Notes: generated from the letters alone by a model not told the origin. A DNA stretch of 8,480 nucleotides from Actinomycetota bacterium (GCA_030017355.1 JASEIR010000107.1:1-8480); one strand, 5' to 3'; positions 1-5,378 are shown, counted from the stretch's first letter. Numbers and translations: made by a program.

Positions 1-16
1 CCCCCGCTTGCGGGGG
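1..16. repeat. GC-rich inverted repeat at window edge
   Basis: CCCCCG and CGGGGG arms enclose a CTTG loop, giving a perfect 6-bp hairpin. It lies more than 120 bp beyond the end of the ureohydrolase gene and no T-run follows it inside the window, so it is not a convincing terminator. It may be the edge of a larger dispersed repeat cut by the window. Confidence 0.5.
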
Positions 17-44
17 AGGGTGTAGGGTGGGGGTCAGGGGAGGG
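12..44 (+). other. G-quadruplex-capable G-tract cluster
   Basis: Six runs of three or more G (12-16, 18-20, 25-27, 29-33, 37-40, 42-44) are separated by 1 to 4 nt. This satisfies the usual four-tract G-quadruplex pattern more than once. The G-rich strand is plus, so a minus-strand read-through transcript from the polyamine cluster would carry the C-rich copy. Folding is inferred from pattern only. Confidence 0.45.
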
Positions 45-49
45 TGAAG

Positions 50-136
50 CGGTCTACGGTCTCCGATCCTTTATAGCAGCGGTCGGCGGTCGGCGGCCAG
101 GCTCCGAAGGAGCCTATAGCGGCGGGCGGCGGTCAA
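50..136. repeat. Degenerate 7-nt CGGTCNN repeats
   Basis: Heptamers beginning CGGTC or close variants occur in phase at 50-56, 57-63, 80-86 and 87-93, with diverged units at 64-70, 94-100, 123-129 and 130-136. The run is interrupted by a TTATAGC-type spacer and by the hairpin at 99-115. It ends at the stop codon of the ureohydrolase gene. The composition is far more GC-rich than the adjacent gene. This is non-coding repeat DNA with no evident open frame. Confidence 0.5.
99..115 (-). terminator. Hairpin downstream of speB, weak terminator candidate
   Basis: Perfect 7-bp arms AGGCTCC/GGAGCCT with a 3-nt loop lie 22 bp past the ureohydrolase stop codon. On the minus strand the loop region reads CTTCGG, a stabilising loop context. 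No U-tract follows on that strand, only GC-rich repeat, so it is not a classic intrinsic terminator. It could act as a 3'-end stabiliser or simply belong to the surrounding repeats. Confidence 0.3.
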
Positions 137-137
137 C

Positions 138-1016
138 CTAAAGGTTCTTCCTAAAACAATACCCTATCAGCTTATAAATCAGTTTGGCAGCTAGAAAATC
201 GCTTGCTGGACTACCAGGTATAGGTGCAAGCTCAACTACATCAAAACCCACTACGTTTCGGCGACTGGTTACTTCCTGCAATATATCAAGAATATGGTAC
301 CAGCCAAGACCACCTGGCTCAGGTGTGCCAACTGCAGGAACTTCGGAAGGGTCAAATACATCCATATCGATGGTTATATAGACATTGTCACTAAGTGCAT
401 CGGCGATATCTTCAACGCTATAATAACCATAGATATACTGCCTAGCTGTTGCAGAAAAGATATGGTTTGATTTTATAAACTCGTCTTCTTCCTTGCTTGA
501 ATTTCTCACTCCAACTTGTGCAATCTTAACATCGCTCTCAAAGATACGCCTCATAACGCTTGCATGGCTATAAGGTGTACTTTCATATTCCTTGCGAAGA
601 TCAGTATGTGCATCAAGCTGGAGCACACTAACGTCTGGGTAGAAGTTTTTAACTGCCCGAACAGCGCCAATTGTAAGGGAGTGCTCTCCACCAATCATTA
701 CTGGGAATTTTCCCGCCCCCATTACTTCAACAAATACCTTCCTTACCAATTCCACCTGATGTTCTGGGCCACGCATGTCAGGCATTATCTCTTTAAATGT
801 ATGAATACCAACCTTCTCATAGATCTCTATCTCAAGCTCCTCATCGTAGAGCTCAACCTGCCGCGACGCATTAATTATCGCAATGGGTGCCTCCCGTGCA
901 CCCGCCCTATAAGACGTAGTTGAGTCGTAGGGAAATGGCAGGACCACAACCTTGGACTCTTCAAACGAGCTATGCTCATCTATCCCTAAAAAATTAAAAG
1001 GTAAAGATGTGTACAC
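138..1016 (-). CDS. speB: Ureohydrolase, agmatinase or aminopropylagmatinase (SpeB family)
   Basis: A 292-residue member of the arginase/agmatinase family. Such enzymes hydrolyse a guanidino group with a two-manganese centre, releasing urea. The metal ligands are all present: H112 in GGEHS, D135, H137 and D139 in DAHTD, and D217 and D219 in DMDVFDP. H151 (YSHAS) and E262 (VELAP) are also conserved. No signal peptide is seen, so it should be cytosolic. The start is GTG, with GGAGG at 1021-1025 only 4 nt upstream and no nearby in-frame ATG. It is the last gene of a polyamine cluster, 80 bp after speD. By context the substrate is agmatine (giving putrescine) or N1-aminopropylagmatine (giving spermidine, as in Thermus). 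Sequence alone does not separate these. Arginase or formiminoglutamase is less likely given the neighbours. Confidence 0.9.
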   Translation of the reverse strand: MYTSLPFNFLGIDEHSSFEESKVVVLPFPYDSTTSYRAGAREAPIAIINASRQVELYDEELEIEIYEKVGIHTFKEIMPDMRGPEHQVELVRKVFVEVMGAGKFPVMIGGEHSLTIGAVRAVKNFYPDVSVLQLDAHTDLRKEYESTPYSHASVMRRIFESDVKIAQVGVRNSSKEEDEFIKSNHIFSATARQYIYGYYSVEDIADALSDNVYITIDMDVFDPSEVPAVGTPEPGGLGWYHILDILQEVTSRRNVVGFDVVELAPIPGSPASDFLAAKLIYKLIGYCFRKNL

Positions 1017-1020
1017 CGAT

Positions 1021-1025
1021 CCTCC
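1021..1025 (-). promoter_or_regulatory. Ribosome binding site fixing the GTG start of speB
   Basis: GGAGG on the minus strand ends 4 nt before the GTG at 1016. The spacing is short but the match is good and no ATG competes. It lies 6 nt past the stem of the hairpin at 1032-1056, so folding of that hairpin could influence access to it. Confidence 0.6.
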
Positions 1026-1031
1026 AATAAT

Positions 1032-1056
1032 TCTCCCCGCTTTTATAGCGGGGAGA
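1032..1056 (-). promoter_or_regulatory. Strong hairpin between speD and speB
   Basis: The 9-bp arms TCTCCCCGC and GCGGGGAGA enclose a 7-nt A/T loop. It is the only strong GC structure in an otherwise AT-rich 80-bp spacer. On the transcribed strand it is followed by ATTATT rather than a true U-run. It is therefore a partial terminator, an RNA-processing or stability element, or a translational control element for speB. The loop TTTTATA plus the following GCGG resembles the TTATAGC-GCGG words at 71-82 and 114-125, so it may be of repeat origin. Confidence 0.5.
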
Positions 1057-1096
1057 TTAACCTTGTAACATATATTCCGCCTTGTTAAGACTTATA

Positions 1097-1447
1097 TTAA
1101 AACCTAGGGACCTTTTTAATAACTATGTTTTCTTCCTTTATGCCAAGCTGCCTGCAAATCGACTCAAGGATTTTCTCACAGCTAGTGGTACCACAAGTAA
1201 AGACATCCAGTGCCATTTTGCCGTCATCGGCATACGTATGAATAGACACATGGCTTTCATCAAGCATAATAAATGCGGTGCAGCCAGGCGATGAGTTATG
1301 TCCAAAACGATATCTGGACTGATTAATTATGTTTGCCCCGGCTTCATTTGCTGCATTTACAATTGTTTGAAGTAAGAACTTGTCATCGACCAGCGTATCG
1401 TATGACATGTTATGAATGTCGGCAATTATGTGGTTACCCTTGTTCAT
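1097..1447 (-). CDS. speD: S-adenosylmethionine decarboxylase proenzyme, small bacterial/archaeal (SpeD) type
   Basis: A 116-residue pyruvoyl-dependent decarboxylase proenzyme. Family members self-cleave to form the pyruvoyl cofactor. The expected site is E64-S65 within the segment LDESHVSIHT, with S65 becoming the pyruvoyl group. H70 and C85 (in DVFTCG) keep the +5 and +20 spacing I recall for the Thermotoga maritima enzyme (Ser63, His68, Cys83). Length is normal for the short class. The ATG overlaps the upstream TGA as ATGA, and AAGGA lies 7 nt before it, so translation is probably coupled to the DHS-like gene. The standard role is making decarboxylated SAM, the aminopropyl donor for spermidine. 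Some SpeD homologues, such as the crenarchaeal enzyme, have become arginine decarboxylases. With no speE nearby and a ureohydrolase next door, that alternative deserves testing. Confidence 0.9.
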   Translation of the reverse strand: MNKGNHIIADIHNMSYDTLVDDKFLLQTIVNAANEAGANIINQSRYRFGHNSSPGCTAFIMLDESHVSIHTYADDGKMALDVFTCGTTSCEKILESICRQLGIKEENIVIKKVPRF

Positions 1448-2484
1448 TTCTCAATCCTTTCTAGTTTATTTCCAACCCAACTAAAGTTTCTATTTCTCAC
1501 GAAATCCTTATTGGATTGTATAAACGCTCCCACAATGAGCGGCAATCCGATAGTTGAGTCTATATATACGGTTGCCATTTGCGCATCCTTGGTTATCTTG
1601 CCCCAGGACTGCGCTTCTTCAAATGTGCAACCGCTAAGACCACCCCATTTCGGATCATCTGTAGTTATTTGAACAGCGTATTTATGACCATCAACCTGCT
1701 TATAGCCCATTGTGTCTAACAAAGGTTCCAGTTGCTGAATATAGTTTTTCGGCACGCCACCACCAACATAAATCGCGCCAGTTGCTTCTGACTTAAGCTT
1801 TATCTGAGCTATTTCGTAATTATCTCTAATCTGGTCAATGAAAACTCCTGGGTTTTGACCATTCATATCCCTCTGGCTATAGAGATGGGTCAAACCTATG
1901 CCTATCGCACTATCACAAAGCGCCGGGCAAAATACTGGAACACCCTCTTCATAAGCTGCTCTAAGGATTGAATTTGGGTCTTTAATTTTTGACCCTAGAT
2001 AAGCTAGAAACTCGCGAGAGGAATAGATGCCGGGTTCAAGTTCAGAAGCTAACTTTGAAATGGTAAGCTCAACAGTTTCAAATTCCTGATTATCAACGTA
2101 TGTGTCATAGATTCTGTCAATTTTAAATTCCTCAAGAACCGCATCGTCTACATGGGCTGAGCCAATATAGTGATGGAAACCCATGCTTTCAATAAAGTCA
2201 TGGGTAAGATTGGCACCAGTTGAAACCAATACATCAACCATATGGTTCTTTATCATATCTCGGATTACTTTGCGAAGCCCTCCAGGAACAATAGCGCCAG
2301 CTATTCCGAGAAAAACCGTTGTGTTCTCATCTTTCAACATATTCTCTAAAACGATCCTTGACTTTGCGAGATTGCGGCTCTGGTAAGATGTTGCTTCAAA
2401 TCCTCGTAATAGCTGGTCAAGCCCATTAACATTATTTAGATCCAGATGCTGGATCGGATGTTTCAGCAAATCCTTTTTTTTCAA
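1444..2484 (-). CDS. Deoxyhypusine synthase family protein (bacterial DHS-like, possible homospermidine synthase)
   Basis: A 346-residue protein of the NAD-dependent deoxyhypusine synthase family, which moves the aminobutyl group of spermidine to a lysine or an amine. The catalytic lysine is K296 in SWGKI, with W294 and E290 matching human W327 and E323. STGANLTHD (88-96) corresponds to an NAD-site segment. The positions aligning by eye with human H288 and D316 are N247 (in VPKNY) and L283, so the spermidine pocket differs. Bacteria lack eIF5A, the protein substrate in archaea and eukaryotes, so a small-molecule role is more likely. Homospermidine synthesis is the obvious guess; plant homospermidine synthase arose from DHS. 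The start is TTG, chosen for a perfect AGGAGG 4 nt upstream. The gene leads a cluster with speD (4-nt overlap) and speB, behind candidate promoters in the 258-bp gap. Confidence 0.85.
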   Translation of the reverse strand: MKKKDLLKHPIQHLDLNNVNGLDQLLRGFEATSYQSRNLAKSRIVLENMLKDENTTVFLGIAGAIVPGGLRKVIRDMIKNHMVDVLVSTGANLTHDFIESMGFHHYIGSAHVDDAVLEEFKIDRIYDTYVDNQEFETVELTISKLASELEPGIYSSREFLAYLGSKIKDPNSILRAAYEEGVPVFCPALCDSAIGIGLTHLYSQRDMNGQNPGVFIDQIRDNYEIAQIKLKSEATGAIYVGGGVPKNYIQQLEPLLDTMGYKQVDGHKYAVQITTDDPKWGGLSGCTFEEAQSWGKITKDAQMATVYIDSTIGLPLIVGAFIQSNKDFVRNRNFSWVGNKLERIEK

Positions 2485-2488
2485 CTGA

Positions 2489-2494
2489 CCTCCT
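2489..2494 (-). promoter_or_regulatory. Ribosome binding site fixing the TTG start of the DHS-like gene
   Basis: A perfect AGGAGG on the minus strand ends 4 nt before the TTG at 2484. The next in-frame candidate, TTG at codon 6, has only a poorly placed GGA before it. A rare start codon combined with an ideal Shine-Dalgarno sequence is notable for the first gene of a polyamine cluster. Confidence 0.7.
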
Positions 2495-2511
2495 AAAAAT
2501 ACTAAAAGATA

Positions 2512-2558
2512 AACCAGCTAAAAACATGTTTTCAATACTCTTAACTATTCAACCAGCT
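2512..2558 (-). promoter_or_regulatory. Candidate operator: palindrome flanked by repeated 8-mer
   Basis: A perfect 12-bp palindrome AAAACATGTTTT sits at 2521-2532. It is flanked by direct copies of AACCAGCT at 2512-2519 and 2551-2558, 39 bp apart. The group lies just downstream of the predicted start point of the promoter at 2560-2588 and upstream of the ribosome binding site. That is where a dimeric repressor or an RNA-level control would act. AT-rich DNA makes short palindromes common, so this is suggestive only. Confidence 0.35.
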
Positions 2559-2559
2559 T

Positions 2560-2588
2560 ATAATAACGCTAAAATTCTTAATACTCAA
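2560..2588 (-). promoter_or_regulatory. Sigma-A-type promoter candidate P2 for the polyamine cluster
   Basis: The -35 box TTGAGT (2583-2588) and -10 box TATTAT (2560-2565, 5 of 6 consensus) are separated by exactly 17 bp. The predicted start is near 2553, giving a leader of about 70 nt. The surrounding AT richness raises the chance of a random match, but spacing and position are right for the DHS-like, speD and speB genes. Confidence 0.45.
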
Positions 2589-2696
2589 TATTTTTATACT
2601 CAAATAAATGATTGCATAACAAAAGCCTGCCCTAATTCTCGAAATTTTTGTGTCAGATCGAATAATTAGCGCAAGCCCTGTGATAAGACAATAATA

Positions 2697-2725
2697 AGGA
2701 TAGTAATATAAAGTGTGTTAGTCAA
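2697..2725 (-). promoter_or_regulatory. Sigma-A-type promoter candidate P1 for the polyamine cluster
   Basis: The -35 box TTGACT (2720-2725, 5 of 6) and -10 box TATCCT (2697-2702, 4 of 6) have a 17-bp spacer. The start would be near 2690, leaving a leader of about 200 nt. The -35 box overlaps the 3' arm of the hairpin that follows rluD, so termination of the first block and initiation of the second may be tightly juxtaposed. Confidence 0.45.
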
Positions 2726-2734
2726 TAACTAACA
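2716..2734 (-). terminator. AT-rich hairpin just after rluD, weak terminator candidate
   Basis: The 7-bp arms TGTTAGT and ACTAACA with a 5-nt loop begin 8 nt after the rluD stop codon. The position suits a terminator for the ileS-to-rluD block, but the stem is AT-rich and the following minus-strand sequence CACTTTATATT is a poor U-tract. It could equally be an operator overlapping promoter P1. Confidence 0.35.
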
Positions 2735-2742
2735 GCAAAAAT

Positions 2743-3732
2743 TTAATGACCATACCGGAGACTATCCAAAACTTCCTGTAAATCGGGTGGCAGCTTATCT
2801 TCAAAGCGAAGGTATTCACCTGTTCTTGGATGGATAAATTCCAACTTGTACGCATGTAGGAATTGTCTTTTTAGCCCCAGATCTCTCTTAGACCCACCTG
2901 TGCCGTAAAGCTGATCACCAACTACCGGGTGGCTGATGTATTTCATGTGTACTCTTATCTGGTGTGTCCGCCCAGTTTCAAGTCTTACTTCAACTAGACT
3001 GTAATCATCATAGGTTGCTAAGACGCGATAGTGGCTGATTGCTTCTCTATTTCCTACGCCCATCACAGACATCTTTTGCCTGAAGCGTGGGCTTCGCCCA
3101 ATTGGGGCGTGAATTGTACCTTCTTTTTCTTTAAAACGGCCATGAACCAGTGTTAAATAGGTACGCTTAATTTTTCTATCCTTTAACTCTTTGCTTAAAA
3201 TTTGATGGGCAAAATCATTCTTGGCAACAATCATTAAACCCGAAGTATCTTTATCAAGACGATGGATTATCCCTGGCCTTGTGATTCCACCTATTGATGA
3301 AAGACTTGGAGCATGAGCAAGAAGAGCATTTACAAGAGTGCCGCTTGCATGTCCATGCGCTGGATGCACTACCATGCCAGCTGGCTTTACAAGGACAATT
3401 AAATCATCATCCTCGTATCTTATATCCAGTGGGATTGGCTCTGGTTTAACTTCTGCTGGCTCAGGTGCTGGAATTGTAACATCGACTAGCTGACCAGCAC
3501 GAAGCTTGTAGTTCTTATCGACTTTCTTGCCATCTACAAGGACAAGTCCCTTTTCAATTAAGCCCTGAGCAAAACTTCTAGAAGAAATCTCAGGGTTCTT
3601 GGATAGAAAAACATCTACACGCTGGCCAGCATAATCTTCTTTGACAACCAGCGATAATTCAAAAGCATCCTTCTCCTCATTAAATGTTCCTCTTTCTTCA
3701 GCTCTTTCTTCAAATCTTTCTTCAAGGTCCAT
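2743..3732 (-). CDS. rluD: 23S rRNA pseudouridine synthase, RluD family (YlyB-like)
   Basis: A 329-residue RluA/RluD-family enzyme that isomerises uridines in large-subunit rRNA. RluD of E. coli modifies the helix 69 loop (1911, 1915, 1917); the exact target here is inferred. An S4 RNA-binding domain spans about residues 29-88. The catalytic domain carries the signature HRLDKDTSG with catalytic D160, then ETGRTHQIRVHM (252-263) and HPVVGDQLYG (268-277). Residues 1-28 are an unusual highly charged extension rich in Glu and Arg, partly encoded in the overlap with lgt. The ATG overlaps the lgt end by 11 bp, with only a weak GGGCGG upstream, so translation may depend on coupling to lgt. A true start further in cannot be excluded, but no good alternative start codon precedes the S4 domain. 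It is the last gene of block 1. Confidence 0.93.
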   Translation of the reverse strand: MDLEERFEERAEERGTFNEEKDAFELSLVVKEDYAGQRVDVFLSKNPEISSRSFAQGLIEKGLVLVDGKKVDKNYKLRAGQLVDVTIPAPEPAEVKPEPIPLDIRYEDDDLIVLVKPAGMVVHPAHGHASGTLVNALLAHAPSLSSIGGITRPGIIHRLDKDTSGLMIVAKNDFAHQILSKELKDRKIKRTYLTLVHGRFKEKEGTIHAPIGRSPRFRQKMSVMGVGNREAISHYRVLATYDDYSLVEVRLETGRTHQIRVHMKYISHPVVGDQLYGTGGSKRDLGLKRQFLHAYKLEFIHPRTGEYLRFEDKLPPDLQEVLDSLRYGH

Positions 3733-4528
3733 TAACCGCCCGCTTGTTTTGCCTTAAACCAACGTGTTGGGCTCTCCTAAAGTAGTAGCCAAATATAACT
3801 GCAAGACCTGCTACAAACATAACAGCGCTAAATACCTGAGATCCGCTCATTCCAAGGTAAAACTCCGGGTTCGTGCGAAGAAATTCAATCATAAACCTAA
3901 AGAACCCATACATTGTTATGTAAATCCAAAACAGCAACCCATCGCTTTTAATGCGCGACCTTAAGCCCCATAGAATTCCAAAAATTAGCAAGTTATATGC
4001 GAAATCGTAAAGCTGAGTTGGATGCAGCGGCACGCCTAGCGGCCTTGCGCTCGATAGTGGATTTGTAAAGGTAACACCCCACGGAAGTGATGTTTCTTTA
4101 CCGTAGCAACATCCATTAAAAAAGCATCCAAGGCGACCAATGGCAGAGCCCAAAGCAACTGATGGCGCAACAATATCGGCCACCTTCCCAATAGGCAATT
4201 TTTTTATCTTCAATAGACTAATAATAGCTAGAGCACCGCCTATAAAGCCACCATAAAACACAAGGCCTCCCTGCCAAACAGCAAAGATTTGCGCTGGATT
4301 GGCGGCAAAAACGTTCCAATTGTCTAAAACGTATGCGACCCGTGCACCAATAATGCCACCAATAAGCGCAAATAAGACAATATCATAGGCCATATCTGGA
4401 TTCATTTCTTTTCTTTTTGCCTCGCGGCGAATCAATAGGATGCCTGCAAGAAATGCGACAGCAATGGCTACGCCGTAGGTGTGAATGGAAAATGAGCCAA
4501 TTTTAAAAAGTATTGGGAACAATAACAT
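3722..4528 (-). CDS. lgt: Prolipoprotein diacylglyceryl transferase
   Basis: A 268-residue polytopic membrane enzyme. It moves a diacylglyceryl group from phosphatidylglycerol to the lipobox cysteine of prolipoproteins, the first step of lipoprotein maturation. About seven hydrophobic segments are visible. Family motifs include WQGGLVFYGGFIGG (85-98), the Lgt signature starting GRLGCFFNGCCYG (131-143) with R132 and N138, HPTQLY (169-174) and the R211...E215...R218 cluster. Where E. coli has His103, this protein has Tyr92 (FYGG), a variant I believe is common in other phyla. It starts at ATG with GAAAGGG just upstream, 11 bp after lspA, which encodes the next enzyme of the same pathway, and its 3' end overlaps rluD. 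Clear assignment. Confidence 0.97.
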   Translation of the reverse strand: MLLFPILFKIGSFSIHTYGVAIAVAFLAGILLIRREAKRKEMNPDMAYDIVLFALIGGIIGARVAYVLDNWNVFAANPAQIFAVWQGGLVFYGGFIGGALAIISLLKIKKLPIGKVADIVAPSVALGSAIGRLGCFFNGCCYGKETSLPWGVTFTNPLSSARPLGVPLHPTQLYDFAYNLLIFGILWGLRSRIKSDGLLFWIYITMYGFFRFMIEFLRTNPEFYLGMSGSQVFSAVMFVAGLAVIFGYYFRRAQHVGLRQNKRAVNGP

Positions 4529-4539
4529 CCACCCTTTCG

Positions 4540-4992
4540 TTAATGATGTGATTCCTCTTTGGGCCGCTGTGTTAGCAAAATATAGGCAATCAATATCACT
4601 GATATCACAATTGCCGAATCTGCAATGTTAAAGACAGGCCATACCCTAAAATCAATAAAATCTGTGACCATTCCTACAAAGAGCCTATCAATAAGATTTC
4701 CAGCGGCTCCACCAAGTAAAAAACCCAGAGAAATTGCCAGCAAGCGGTTTGCTACCTTCATTCGCCTGTTGTAATACAATATAAAGATTATAACCGTAAG
4801 ACTTATAACAAAGAATAGGACTTTTTGATTTGGAAGTAAACCAAACGCGGCTCCAGAATTTCTAACATAGGTTATGTGCAATATACCTGGGATTACAGAG
4901 AACGATTCTCCAACTGCCATCAAGCTTCGAACAAGTGCTTTTGAAGCCTGATCGATTATGAGTACAATTATTGCTGTAATGATTAGAAACAA
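4540..4992 (-). CDS. lspA: Lipoprotein signal peptidase (signal peptidase II)
   Basis: A 150-residue aspartyl protease of the inner membrane. It removes the signal peptide from diacylglyceryl-modified prolipoproteins, acting straight after Lgt. Four transmembrane segments are evident. Conserved residues are D14, N99 and D102 in GNLIDR, D111 in TDFIDF, and N122 and D125 in FNIADSA. D111 and D125 correspond to the catalytic pair by alignment with the Pseudomonas structure as I recall it. The start is TTG, with only a weak GGGG-type Shine-Dalgarno. It gives the expected short N-terminus before the first helix, and no in-frame ATG lies upstream. The next in-frame ATG (codon 26) would delete D14. 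The gene begins 14 bp after the DksA-like gene and sits 11 bp before lgt. Confidence 0.96.
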   Translation of the reverse strand: MFLIITAIIVLIIDQASKALVRSLMAVGESFSVIPGILHITYVRNSGAAFGLLPNQKVLFFVISLTVIIFILYYNRRMKVANRLLAISLGFLLGGAAGNLIDRLFVGMVTDFIDFRVWPVFNIADSAIVISVILIAYILLTQRPKEESHH

Positions 4993-5006
4993 AAAACCAA
5001 CCCCAA

Positions 5007-5378
5007 TTACCAGCTTCTTTCTGCTGCCTTTTGATCCTCAATACATAATTCAGCGTACGGAAGAGCCTCAAGCCTTTCTCTTTCAATAGGTCTGCCGCAA
5101 ACTTTGCAATAGCCAAAAGTTCCCTCATCTATCCTCTTTAAGGCGTCATTTACCTTTGTTAGCGTGTCGCGCGCATTGCGCGCAAGAGAAAAATCGCTCT
5201 CTCTAATAAGGATATCTGTTCCTAAATCACCAGGATGATTATCGTAAGCACTGGTCTCGCCAGACCAATCGCTCTGCGAGCGCTCCATTGTGCTTTCCAT
5301 ATATTTCAGCTCGCTCTCCAAGCTCTCTTTCTCTTTTAATAACCGCTCCTTGAACTTGCCAAGCTCGCTCTCATCCAT
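5007..5378 (-). CDS. TraR/DksA-family zinc-finger protein (YlyA-like)
   Basis: A 123-residue protein with an N-terminal coiled-coil-like helix (about 1-35, rich in Glu, Lys and Leu), a middle segment with HPGDLGTD (48-55) and a C-terminal zinc finger (91-115). The family binds RNA polymerase through its secondary channel or acts as a transcription cofactor. In Bacillus the ylyA product at the same locus is such a factor. The finger reads CKVCGRPI ... RLEALPYAELCIEDQ. C91, C94 and C112 are present but the usual fourth Cys is D115, so the metal site is altered or uses Asp. GGGAGGT lies 6 nt before the ATG, inside a small GGGA/TCCC inverted repeat. The position between ileS and lspA is the conserved one. 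The exact regulatory target is unknown. Confidence 0.85.
   Translation of the reverse strand: MDESELGKFKERLLKEKESLESELKYMESTMERSQSDWSGETSAYDNHPGDLGTDILIRESDFSLARNARDTLTKVNDALKRIDEGTFGYCKVCGRPIERERLEALPYAELCIEDQKAAERSW

Noticed and set aside
184..923. Plus-strand open frames at 184-381 and 516-923 opposite the ureohydrolase
   Set aside because: They are antisense to a gene with all family motifs, have no family resemblance and no convincing ribosome binding sites. They are shadows of the coding frame.
2506..2535. A third promoter-like pair, TTGAAA (2530-2535) and TATCTT (2506-2511), spacer 18
   Set aside because: The start point would fall about 5 nt before the Shine-Dalgarno sequence of the DHS-like gene, leaving almost no leader. 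In such AT-rich DNA this is probably chance.
2485..2690. SAM or other known riboswitch in the polyamine leader
   Set aside because: No conserved core or strong stems of a known riboswitch class are recognisable. The leader is AT-rich and mostly unstructured by eye.
4862..5128. Minus-strand open frame of 88 codons across the DksA-like/lspA junction
   Set aside because: It overlaps two well-supported genes in another frame and its sequence has no recognisable domain.
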